From positions 1,011,175 through 1,075,174 of the forward strand of contig VXAI01000088.1 in the NCBI GenBank assembly GCA_013399305.1: a stretch of 64,000 bases of DNA, written 5' to 3'. This stretch comes from Rostratula benghalensis. Taxonomy: Eukaryota; Chordata; Aves; Charadriiformes; Rostratulidae. Shown one piece after another: positions 24,676 through 35,772 of the stretch (positions within the stretch are counted from its first letter, which is position 1; every line of letters starts with the position of its first letter). Made by a program: the position numbers and the translations under genes. The notes under the pieces were generated by a model. It was not told the DNA's origin, did not search any database, and saw only the letters and a list, made by a program, of their open reading frames with translations.

Positions 24676-27635
24676 TTTTTTTGAAACCTTCTTTTCTTAC
24701 TTCTTTAAGGTTTTATCACTGCATGAGAACCTTAAGTTGATCTTAACTTCTAAACCGTATGAAGCAGTTAATACACAGATCTGCTCTTAGACAGCCCTTT
24801 GGAATAACACACAATCAGTACTGAAAATACTGATCCATCTTGTATCCTGGATATTACAAAGTATCATGGAAAACCAGAAAGCAGTCAAATAGTTGTATTT
24901 TAATGCCTGGTTAAGTGTTAAAGTAAATAATGAGGAAAAGAATTTGCAAATGTGAATTGCTCAAATTTGGGTTACTGACAGTCATTTCAGTGATGCTGGT
25001 TCTGTTGCAGAACAACACACGTTACCACCCCCTGCACACCCCCTGTGATAAGAATGAGAAGGTGGGAATGTTATTATATCTCTGCTCGTATTTTCTGTGC
25101 TCCTCTCCCACAGTACTCATGTTGTACACAGTGTGAGTGATACTTGTACTGACCAGCCACAGGATTTTGGCCTATATGAAGGAACTTAACAGGGCATTAT
25201 CTCCGAATATGTTTCATACCATTGGTTACCACACTGACAAAAAAAAAAAAAAAAGCCAGGGCAATTTGGTTCTTGGAAAGCATGTGTGGGGAAGCAGATG
25301 CAGTATGAATTTCCATGCATGCCTGTGCACTCCTCCTTGCAAACCTGCACAAGTACTGCAGACCTTGCTGAGAAGGAGCACCACCATCAAGCTGGTTCAG
25401 TCAGTTTTATTTGAAAAGACAACGGTGCTTTACAGACACCAAGGGACACATTTTCAAGCACTTCGTGGGGTTTTAGCTACATGAGTCCCATCAACATCAA
25501 TGGGACTCGAGCAGCCAAAGCCACATGCATTGCACTGAAAATGTACCCCTGTGGGCCCAATTCACAGCAGCAGAAACAACATAAGCCATTTTACCCACAG
25601 GACTTTTGCTTCCGTGATCCATGAAGAGGGCAAAATACACTTTGTGGCTCATTAAACCTTTTCACGGTACACAAGTGAACAGACGCAGCTGGGTAATGGT
25701 TGGTGCTCTCCAGTTCCTGCATGAGGATCCAGGCAAGCATGCTGTAGTGTACATTCTTTGTGCATTTAAATATTGTACTGAGATTTTCCTCAAAAAGAGA
25801 CACATTAATTATCTGGAAACCCTGGTGCTTGTAAAGTATTTGCACCTTTCTCTGGAGAAATGTGTTTAATGAGCCTTTCAGCTTCATGTCCGACTGTTCC
25901 AGTGATCAGCAAATCCATCATTTTCTTGCCGTCTTTTTCAATCTGATCGTTATTTGGTGGGCTCTGTAAAAGTCTCAATCCTGATTTTTACTGAAAAACC
26001 TCAATTAAGAGTGATGTTTCCTTATAAAACATGTTTCTACTCCTCTTTTTTTTTATTTTTTTGTTTATTGGCTTGAGCATATTTATTGTCCTGTAGGGAG
26101 TAGGAATCCTAAACTAGCATACAAGATGAACAAAGAAGTAAATCCTCCAAAATAAAAATGAAAAATAAAGTTAAAACATTGCTGCTGGCTTAGAGTTGTT
26201 ACTGGCATTTTCCCTGTGTGCTACAGCTGGGAAAAGAGCTTCAACCTTCAAACAAGGAGTTAACATTTATTCTTGCTTTATGTAAGACATTTTACATGAA
26301 AAAGAATCTGTTCATCTGTTCTATGCCAATTTTCATTGGGATAACTTGATATCAGGTAATGTTGTAGTGTAATAGCTGTGTTTTGCTTGTATAACAAAGC
26401 AGAGAATTGGGTTTAAAAGTTCACTTGTAAGCTACACAGTGTAGTCCTAGCTATCTCTGTCTATTGTGCATTGACATCAGTGAAAAAAAAAAAAAATATT
26501 ATTTGGGCTGTTATCCGTAGATTTGGGGGTAGGGTGAACTATCTGAGTTTTCTAAACAGCTGGGTTTTATAAAACTGTTGTAAGCCATTCTTCTTCTTTG
26601 GGAACCTGCTGGTAAGAGGATATATATTGGGACCTGGAGCTTGGGTTTGGAACAAGTCCATGAGGGAAAAAAAAGGCACTTCCATCTGTATCTGTTTGGT
26701 CCCTGTCCAGCTTTTAATGAATAGTGATCCATATAATAAAACCCACTGCCAGAGCTGGCAATCACAGTGGAGTGCCTTAAGACTGGATTGTCTCATGGTG
26801 CCTCTTGTCCCAGTGCTGAGTCAGTGCGGGGAGGTCCCGTCCCCTTCCTTCTGTGTTATGCCTGTCCCATACCAATGGACGGGTGTCAGTCAGCAGAGCT
26901 GTGCCCTGGGACAGGTCGCCAGCAGCAGCTTAGCTGCGAGTTGCCAAGCACTTTCTCTGCCCTCTGCAAAACCTGAATGGGGAGGCATCTTTGTAATTAG
27001 TTATGGAAACTCTTGCAGGCTGGAGTCTTGAATATATCATTGGGATATTGACTCTTTTTGTTTTTACTTTTTCCACTCAGTTGTAAATTTTTTTAAAATG
27101 AAAGGTACCCATGGCTATCTATTTTTTTGTCTCGTTTGAAGAATGGGTATCACAGTTGCAGAGTAATCAGATTCCCTCTGTGAAACCAGGCTGGCATGCC
27201 AGTCTCCACTTACATCGCAGCCATCGGTGTGAGGGCAGTGTGAGGGGGACCCTTGGGATTCAGTTCCAAGGGCACTCCATGCCAGCTCATGTCCCCTGAG
27301 ACTCAGATAACACGTAGGAAGAAGCAAATTCATTACCAGCTGCTACCTCACTAGCTCTGGCTGTCACAGAGCACTGACTTTACTCTGCTGTTTCACCTGC
27401 AGTGCCCAAGCAACGCAATATCTTGTCCCTAAGATGTCCTGAACTTAGTAGACAACCTTAAGTGACTTGCTTTGGGAGCGATCTCCCCTGTATGGGGCAG
27501 AGCCCGTGTCCAGGATGTCAGACGAGTTGTGTGGCACCACGGTTGAAGCCAGTGACAGATGCAAAGGGCTCTGAAACCACTCTGCTCTCATCGCTTCTCT
27601 GATTATTTTCTTTTCTTTTTTTTTTTTTTTTTCAG
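24676..27635. other. Unassigned non-coding sequence
   Basis: No gene recognised. A poly(A) run lies at about 25239-25255 and another near 26484-26497. The stretch holds the 97-bp imperfect palindrome listed separately and two compact inverted repeats near 27191 and 27250. A 134-codon frame at 26627-27031 has no recognisable domain. Confidence 0.55.
25448..25544. repeat. 97-bp imperfect palindrome (hairpin-forming, MITE-like)
   Basis: The outer arms ACATTTTCA (25448-25456) and TGAAAATGT (25536-25544) pair perfectly. The inner arms GAGTCCCAT (25483-25491) and ATGGGACTC (25500-25508) also pair perfectly around the 8-base loop CAACATCA. Between them GTGGGGTTTTAGCT on the left matches the complement of AGCCAAAGCCACATGC on the right imperfectly. 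The whole element therefore folds back on itself. The core with CCCAT...ATGGG resembles old palindromic repeats I have seen in sauropsid DNA. I cannot name a family with certainty. Confidence 0.75.
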
Positions 27636-28390
27636 TGGCTGTGACACAATTAATACTGCATTTACCAGCTTTTTCTCGCTTTGTTTCGATTGCGCGTCGC
27701 AGAGGGAAAATCCCCCTCGTTCCACCAAGGCGGTAGAAATCACAGGAGTGGCAGGCATCGACACCAGCTTTGAACTAGGGCTTTTTGGCGGGATGATTTA
27801 CAGCTGCTGCTGAGGCGGGAGCACTGGTGTGTGACTCTGGCTGCAATTGCATGTGCCATTTCCATCAGCGCGTAACTCGTGGTCTGGGATGGGTGGCAGA
27901 GGTCCAAGCTCGCCTCCCACGTGCAGCGCGCTCTATAACCACGCCAAGCACAAGGTCGAGAGCATCCGTCGGGGAAGGCAGAGTGGCAACCTTACCTCGT
28001 CCTTGAGCTGGTCCTTCAAAAGTATCCACTCTGCCCTGAAAAACCTCGATATTGGCCTGACTACAAAAAACAAAAACCAAAAAAATCTGCTCAAAATGGC
28101 ATCGGCTGCATCTTTACAGTTCACACCACTGCAAGAAGGAGCTCAAAGTCTCCAGTTTGCTCTGCAACATAACTGGTGGCGCTTTGGAATGGTCCTTTGG
28201 GAACACACTGCTGCTGTTTCACATATGCCTGGTCTTCATAAGATAACCAGAGTACAGAGAGACTGTAGGTGTGTTTTGACTACAGCTTTGATGTGTAGAT
28301 TACCCTCGAAGATGGAGATTTGTCTGCAGTCAAAATACCCTAGCAGCTCAAAAAACCACAGTAAATAAAAAGGGAGGGAAAACATCAGTA
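27636..28390 (+). other. Candidate terminal or non-coding exon in CpG-rich DNA
   Basis: A strong 3' splice-acceptor-like signal (long pyrimidine run from about 27609, then TTTTCAG ending at 27635) precedes this stretch. It is open for 58 codons from the acceptor in one frame (GCDTINTAFTSFFSLCF near the start, ending LFGGMIYSCC before TGA at about 27811-27813). A second frame is open from 27835 to a stop at 28366-28368, with its first ATG at 27889 (159 codons). An AATAAA lies at about 28365, overlapping that stop. I recognise no protein family in either frame. It could be a lncRNA or alternative last exon, or a conserved non-coding element beside an accidental acceptor. Confidence 0.25.
27670..28110. 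promoter_or_regulatory. CpG-island-like segment
   Basis: By hand count there are about two dozen CpGs in some 430 bp, far denser than anywhere else in the window and close to the number expected from base composition. It includes a CACGTG E-box (27918-27923), GCGCGCTCTATAACC with a weak TATA-like CTATAA (27932-27937), and CCGTCGGGG. This could be a small promoter or an orphan CpG island. Orientation is unclear, because a possible donor (CGAG|GTAAGG) reads on the minus strand at about 27996. Confidence 0.4.
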
Positions 28391-30371
28391 ATTCATTAGG
28401 AGAAGCTATTGTTTTTTTTTCCACTGGAAAAAAACCCAAAACCCAACCCACCCAAACTCCTATTCATTTATCTTGTTGCTCATTTGGTTTGAACCTCCCG
28501 CTTTAGGGTTCAAGACTAGTCTTGTGAATTGGTCTCGGATCTTGTCTCAGTAACCTCTCCACTCACTTAGCAAAAACAGCAGCCCCACTCTAATTGACTC
28601 AAAGAATTGCCACTCTCTGTGAGAAAATTGGAATTTTTTTTTCTTAAAAATAAGTGCTCTGCATGTTAGTTTTTATATTCACCATGTGCTTTTCCTTTAG
28701 GTGCTCTTTCTCTACTGTACATGAAGACAGGGATGTTAATTGTCATCACAGAAGACTTCCTGGAGCAATAAGGTGAAGCAACTTTCCAAATAGAGCAAAA
28801 CAAATTTCTGCCCAGAAGTAAGAAGTAGAAATCTAGGAAAGCAGGCCTCAGAACTAGAGAGGGGCATCTTTCTCCCTTGCTAAGAGTTAGCAGAGTACAC
28901 TTCTCAGGCATCTGCTATCTGCTAGCATTTGATGATTGAATTTTTCTTGTGTTCAGTATTATCCTGTTTTTTTTAAGCTGTAAGCGATGCCTAAAGAACA
29001 CCAATGTTGGAATGCCCTTATATTGTCAACATTTTCTAACACTGATTTGGTTTTATTTAATTGCTGACTTGGTCCTCCGTTTCCTCCAGGCAGATTAAAG
29101 TGTGGTTTTGGTTTGTGCAAGTTAAATTACGCTGTTGTCACATCTCAGCCATAGGATGCTGCTGACTGTGACAAGTCTGTGAAGTGTCCTCTGCTGTGAT
29201 TTTGGTTCCAAAATACATCCTCTTTCAACTTCATCTGCCAGTTGCTTGCCAAATTATATTGATATTTCTACTTTCCTTATGCAATATTTACCTTTGGTGT
29301 GAAATATTGAAAAGTTTATTGCCTTTTCCTACTCAGGTGGTATTTTCTCACTTGCAGGTACTAGAGCTGTCACCCTTGTTATTAATGTAGTTAGAGGGTA
29401 TAGGTCTATGAAAATATTCAGCTTAAACAATTTGCTGATGATTACATTACACATTCTAATGGATTCTGTGACTTCGACAATGATGTTTTTCTTCTCTTTG
29501 CATTATTGATCCTCATTGTTCTTTCTTTCAAGCAAGCAAGTGCCTAGTGGAGCTAGATCTGTGTGCCAATGCATGTGTAGAGCTCCTGTGTAAGGTACAG
29601 CTGGTTGAGAAACTCCAGTTTCTGCTGCCTGTGACCCTGATGACATCCCTCAAGTACAGGAGTAGATGGTTTAATAGAAGTTAAGGTGTTTCCCATGCTA
29701 ATCATAGGTTTATATTATATTTTCTCTACAATGCCTGCAGCTCTTCCTTCTCATTTGGGTTTTTTATGTCTTCCTAGCTATCATCTATGCACAGTCACAG
29801 CATAACAGCTCTTCTCAGAGAGGATCATCTTCTGAGTCTGTTGCAACATTCATATACTGTACTTTACTTTCCTGCGATTCAACATCTCTTGATAAAAACT
29901 TTTAAATATGGCATTCAAAGGACTGAGAAATAATCTTTGAGTGTTTCCTGCTGTCTGCTTTTGTCTTTTAAGTCATTTGTTGACAAAATCAGGTAAAGCA
30001 TGGAGCCACTTTTGCTCTATTACAACAAATAATATCTTTTAATTTTTGTCCTCATTCTGATTCAACTCCTAGCAAATCTGTTGCTTCTCTTGGTGTCTAA
30101 TCAGCACCCAGTTCAGGAACATGTCCCCTTTCATAACTACCAGCCTAGGGACTAAACTTTGGTTTATGTGGCTTATGTTATGCTCTAATTATTATTGTTC
30201 TCTTAATTCATATCTTGGGGTAGGATTACTTGAGCTTCTGAAAACTCATGTTTGTACGAGCCAACTTATTTGCAACATTATGTGCTGTGTAATTACCATG
30301 GGCTGTGGAAAGAAAGCCAAGATAATGCAACATTCAGGCTTTGTTTCTTCATCCAAATAGAGGATGATGAA
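28391..30371. other. Unassigned non-coding sequence
   Basis: About 2 kb without recognisable genes, RNAs or transposons. Open frames are under 85 codons and none carries a recognisable domain. Confidence 0.6.
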
Positions 30372-30445
30372 GGATGGATGGATGGATGGATGGATGGATG
30401 GATGGATGGATGGATGGATGGATGGATGGATGGATGGATGGATGG
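30372..30445. repeat. GGAT tetranucleotide microsatellite
   Basis: About 18.5 uninterrupted copies of GGAT. A frame reading through it gives a repeating Asp-Gly-Trp-Met peptide, which is a by-product of the repeat and not a protein. Its purity suggests it is polymorphic in length. Confidence 0.98.
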
Positions 30446-32789
30446 GGAAATCTTTCAGTAGCTAACTCTTGAAAGTAAAACTGCATAAATATCTGAATAT
30501 TAACTCTGCCTCAGTGGTTCCTGGCGTGATGTTTGCCAATGCTAATGAAGGTGAAACCTTGGCAGAACTTGCTGTGTTTTGCATTCCTGAGATAGAGACC
30601 AGGAAACGCAAATGTAAAGCTGTTAGAAATGTGAACATGCAGAGTGGGGCTGGAGCAGTCTGGTGACGGTGGTTGACAGCACTGCTTGCCGGTTGAAATT
30701 TGTTGAAAGAAAAAAGGGAGAGAGAAGGTGTGTAGGCTAGAGATCAGGGCATTCACCTGAGAGAAGTCAGCCACTGTCTCATTTTACATTCATCAGTAAA
30801 AATGCACAAACTGAACCAGTGCCCAGGACTCCCTCATGTTCCATGTCTTCTCACAGGGTTGTGCTACCTTCTGTAGTACTTTGCACCATTTATTTTTTTT
30901 TAAAAGTATAAATAGTGTCATTCTTGTATTTTATAACAGGAAAGGTAGATTCTCACATTCATAGAGAACATTCACTTGGGGGGCAGCTCCTGGTGAAAAG
31001 AGAGGTAATGTGTGTTTTTATTGCCCTCTTGACCATTTGTGCATGATGTCCGGCTGATTCCAGGAATGCCTGTGAAAATGCAGGTGGAGGAGGCTTGGAC
31101 CTGTCCATACCCTGCCAGCACAACTGGTGCACGTGGGAAGCATGTGGGAAACAGAACCCTGGAATTTGTCTTGCTTTACTAGTATAGCTCAGGGGTTCTT
31201 TTACCCAAACCTAGGTGGAGTAGCAGTGAGCAATATAAATCTGCTTCTGTGAGGGAACTGCAAACAGACACTCTTGAAATAGTTGTCCATTTTGTGAATG
31301 CATGAAAGGCTTTACTACTGATTTTTCTCTCATTCTGACAGTATCTCCGTCTAAATCCATTCTCAAAATAGTACCCTATTTAAAAATATTTTTCTCAGAT
31401 CTCTGAAGGGTATCATGTAGGCATGTGACTATTTGCAACAGCTGATCTGATCATGCAAAGACCACCCAAAGGACTGGTTCATGGCTTGGGAAATCCCTGT
31501 GCGTGCTGCGTGAAGTCCGCAGACAAAACGATCCATACAGCCTGGTTAGACTCATCATTGCAGGTGTCCTAACAGCTTTAACATTTTAGTATTCATTTCC
31601 TGGTGGAAATAATTGTTTTCTTGGCTCATAGTGTGATAAAAGCATGCTCATCACTATCAGAAAGTTGCAGCCCAGGATGACTGGAGTGCGGCTTTATACA
31701 AGGAGCAAGAGTGAGAGGTGCAGGAGGAGGCAATTTTCATTTTAAAGCAGTCAAACGCGGTATGTTTTGAACTCTTTCACTGGCAGAGATAAACTCTTCA
31801 AATAGGAAAAGATCTAAAGAGTTTTCACTTTCAGGTGATTTTCAGAAACCAGAGACAGCTGAAGGCTATGGCTATTAACATAGCAAAGTGATGACAAAAG
31901 AGAGAAGTGGTAGAAGAAAGGATGGATCAGCCAGGGACTGTGAAAGCAGATGGCTGGATTTGTGTTGCCAGTTTTCCCTTGGTATTGTAGCTACCGTACT
32001 CATGTTGTGAATTTAAAGGTACATGTAACTCCTACTTACAATGGTTTAGGAACAGATTTCTGCTTTTTATTTATTTGAGCTGCAGCTTTAATCACATTAA
32101 ATAAGAAGGGGGGAAATTTCTTTTGCTAATTGGAATTTTCTTTGAATTAGCTGTAGGGCTCTGCTTTCCCTGCATTGTGTCCTATCATGATTGCAACTGT
32201 GTCTTGAGATGGATCTACTTAGAGCACTCCCTTGTTCTAGATTCCCCAAAAAAGGCTTTCAAGTACAAAAAAAATGGGTTTTATTTGAATTTAAAAAGAG
32301 CAGGGGGGGAAGAAAAAAAGTAAAATTCCATCTTTTCAAGCACTGTAAGCTCCAAACAGCTAGGGAAGACAGTGCAAAAGCAAAAAGGTTTGTAAACAAA
32401 GCTGCCATCACCCTCTCTGTCTTCTGGTGAGTCCTGGCTCTGAGCCAGCTCTGTGACTTTCTGAGCAGCAGTAAATGCTGCAGCTTGCCTTTGGTCCCCA
32501 GGATGTCCCCCCAACAAAGGCCTGTTGTCTTTCCTCCCTACCATCTCCATGCTGTGATTTGCTTGCTCACCATTGCAGCCTGGGGAAGCCTGTTTCCCCC
32601 AGCCACACCCAGAAGACCCCCCAGGGAAGGAATCATCTGATCCTTCTGCTCGTGGATGGGAGCAAACCACAAACCCAATAACAAACACATAGCATCAATG
32701 GCATCCATCATGGACATTGTCACTGAGAAGAGACCCACAAGCCTTGTGTGAACATTTTTTTATGTGCTTAAGGTTTTGGGCTTGTTACA
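30446..32789. other. Unassigned non-coding sequence
   Basis: No gene or transposon recognised. A 135-codon minus-strand frame at 32281-32688 has low-complexity composition and no recognisable domain. I treat it as chance. Confidence 0.6.
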
Positions 32790-33418
32790 GTTTGAGAAAA
32801 CCCATAACAATTTATTGTCATTCAGACATTTATTCTATCACCCCATGAACCCTTCCCAACCACAAAAAGGGAGTCAGGGAACACAAAGAAACATGAGGGT
32901 TGACAGGTAAATAGATTTAATAGAATAACTCTAAATAATTAACAATAATACTAAACAACCGGTATTAATCCCAATACTGACAGAAGATATACAAGAATTA
33001 TACTCAGCCAATTCTATCAGCAGGAAGCTGTGCACTCCCAGCAGGGAACAGCAAATTTTGGACACTGTGACTGCAACGGCTTCAGAGGGAAAGGAAGGTC
33101 TCAGGGGTCCAGCACCAGGGCAAGGAGTTGTCTGGACCACCATCATCAAGGGAGAGAGAACTACACAGCAAACTTTTCTAACTTATGTATTGAATGTGAT
33201 GTTCATGGTATGAAATAATCCTGTTGGCCAGCCTGGGCCTTGCTCCTCCTCATCCCTGCACCTGGCAAGGCTCAAAAACACTGAGACCCTGAATTGCACA
33301 GAGCCTGGCTGTCCATAAAGGAAATATTTTCATTAATTTAGACACTAGAGTCTTCTAAAAATGCAGTTTTCCCCAGTATTAGAAGAAAAGTTAGTCCTGT
33401 GTCTCTCAACCCATGACA
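32790..33418 (-). mobile_element. Solo LTR, avian ERVL-type, degraded
   Basis: Read on the minus strand, the element matches in order the plan of a common avian ERVL-type LTR. A TGTCATGGG...AGGACTAACTTTTCTTCTAAT-like 5' end lies near 33418-33380. It is followed by a GGCCCAGGCTGGCCAACAGGATTATTTCATACCAT-like segment, which just precedes a weakened TATA region near 33190. Then comes a run of ATTATTGTTAATTATT type, then TTAAATCTATTTACCTGTCAACCC, and an A/T-rich 3' part. No internal retroviral genes flank it, so it is a solo LTR. Both ends are blurred by mutation, the right-hand end on the plus strand (33418) being better defined. The family assignment is from memory of avian repeats. Confidence 0.7.
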
Positions 33419-35596
33419 AGGCAGTCCTGTTCTGATTTGCCCCATATTTTCAAAGTTGAAGGTTTTTTTTCCTTCTTCATTGTCCTCCCACTACTCTTAT
33501 AAAAGTTACCAAACGTAACAGCCTACATGAAGAGAATTGTCCCACTGTTAGGTGGGAATGAGAGCTTGCCATGTCCTCAGCAACGACTGGCAGCACTTCT
33601 CACACCAGAGGTCATAATGTCCTGCCAGATGTGCCACCCTTCCTGACAAAGAAGACATTTTATGTCAAGACTTACACAGAAGCTTGATTTGCCATCGCCA
33701 AATGAGGTCCCAAGCCTTGGCTGGGCCGCAGTTAATGGTCCATATGTGCAATCTTGGGTTGCTTGAAACATAACCTGGAAGCCCTGTAAAAAAAAATGAA
33801 AGCCCAAGTACACCACAACTCTGACGGACTAAGAGCAGGTACACGGTTGGAGACTGTTCTCACTTCAGGTGGCATTTCACTGTGCTGTCGTAACCCCAGG
33901 GTGTGTGCTGGGATCCTGGGCAGGAGTCACTCAAGAGCTCTTTAATAGAAGAAGCTGAGATGTTTAACATAAAAGATTCTTATTTATTTTCCCCAGGTGT
34001 GATAGGCCCAGGACAGTTTAATATTGCAGCTCTTGTGCAAAGTTACATGAGTTTCTTGATAACCATATGTGATTAATACCTCAGATTTATGTACAATGTG
34101 AAAGATGACTCTTCCAGAAATGTATGTCCCTTCCTACCACTGGATTTTTGCATTAAAAATAAATTCAGAGCAAAAAATATACTGCTATCACCTCTCCTTG
34201 CTTCACCACTATTTTCTTGGATCCCTCTCCTGAAAAAGGCAGGTTTCCAATCCCACTTATTTTGAGTACTTTAAAGTCACAAAGCAACATGAACAATTGC
34301 CAAATGTAAAAACATAAAAGCTTAAAAATGAATTCCACTAAATAGGATCAATCTTTCTTCTTAGCAGTTTTCATCTCTTCTGTCTTCACATTCACAATAG
34401 ATAATTAGACAGTCTCTGAGAGTGGACAGTAAGGTATGAATTAGAAGAATTTTTAAACTTTAAAGAACTACATAGAACTATTTTTACTAGTTATACTGCC
34501 TAGACAACTGCTTGGATAATTTATCTGCAGTTTTCACAACCATGTTCGCTCTCAGTCTCATCTTCAGTTATTCAATGCCCCTATGGGGAGTTTAAAAAAA
34601 CATTTAATGATTAAGATCATTAACCTTAACCAGTGTTAGGATTTATGCTTTACACTGTTCACTAGCTTCAATGTGAAACAACGCCTTTGTATTTGTTAAG
34701 TGATTTATTTACAGTCAAGGACATTCAAAATTACGCTGGAAGTTCAAGACCTAATTTTATTCTAAAGCTTCTGTGCAGGGAATCCTACTGATGTTTCTTA
34801 GAAGTGTTTTTTTTCCCTGAGCCTGCAGCACAGCTTAGAAAGTTATATAGTGTATGTAATTTTTTCTGCCTTAAAAGGGATGTTTCTGAGTACCCAGGGA
34901 AAAAGGCAAATATCAGTAAGATTAGAAGGCTCATAATAAGTAGAAGACGATTTTGTCAGAATAAAGCAAGCTTCCCCTCCTCACCTCACCCTGGTATTGA
35001 GTAGTAAAATACCTATAATTGTAGGTTTGGTTGGTTTTGGTTTTGTTTTTTTGTTTGGTTTTTTTTTTTTTTTTTTTTTTTTGTAATCATTAGGGAAATC
35101 TGAAATATGTGCACACTAATCTTGAAGATGGATACCTACTGAGGTCTTGTTCTGAGGTTTTACAGACCATCCAGAGTTATCAACAAAGACCCTTCCAAGG
35201 GGCAAAGAAATAAATAATTCAGCATTCCCAATTCTCCCAACACAGGAGGGAAAATCCAGAAAGTCATCACTTGGGAAATCTCCCATGAGATAACTGAAAG
35301 TCTACACGTGCTCCAGATGCTGAGTTTGAAGATTTTACCCTGTCTCACTGAGCAGAGCACAGCAGCTCATTAATCTCATGGTGAACACTGGAGTCTGGCT
35401 TAGTATGTCCTTCCTTATCCATTCCTCTATTTCCTCAGAATTCTGTTTCCTAAACGGAATTCAGTAATTTTCCAAAAATAGCATTTCTGAAACAGAGGTG
35501 ATTGCAGTGCAGTTCATGGAATTCCCTCTTAATGATGGAGGGACTGAATATTGAGTGACCTCAACATGTCAGCACTTTCCTACCATTCCCTCATAA
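33419..35596. other. Unassigned non-coding sequence
   Basis: No gene recognised. A T-rich tract with GTTTGGTTTT units and a long poly(T) run lies at about 35025-35083. The rest is AT-leaning unique sequence. Confidence 0.6.
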
Positions 35597-35772
35597 GAAA
35601 TCACTGGAACAGGCTCCCCAGGGAAGTGGTCACAGCACCAAGCCTGTTGGAGTTCAAGGAGCATCTATATGACACTCTTAGTCGTATGGTTTAGTTTTAC
35701 GCAATCCTGCGAAGAACAGGGAGTTGGACTCCAACGTACAGGCCCTTTCCAGCTTGAGATATCCTGTAAGAG
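35597..35772 (+). mobile_element. CR1 LINE, 3' end fragment
   Basis: A short, heavily diverged CR1 tail. It contains CTGGAACAGGCTCCCCAGGG, then GTCACAGCACCAAGCCTGTT, GAGTTCAAGGAGCATC, AGGGAGTTGGACTCCAACG and GGCCCTTTCCAGCTTGAGAT. These are the conserved milestones of the last 180 bp of one CR1 subfamily. The terminal 8-mer repeats are eroded. Plus strand. Confidence 0.9.

Noticed and set aside
27847..28368. Longest open frame outside the CR1 copies, as a real protein
   Set aside because: Its nominal start is TTG; the first ATG is at 27889. A stop-free run of about 178 codons is expected roughly once by chance over six frames of 64 kb, and no domain is recognised. Kept only as part of the candidate exon finding.
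30252..30461. Frame encoding repeated Asp-Gly-Trp-Met
   Set aside because: Direct translation of the GGAT microsatellite; not a protein.
32281..32688. 135-codon minus-strand frame
   Set aside because: Biased composition, no recognisable domain, no splice or promoter context; close to the chance length range.
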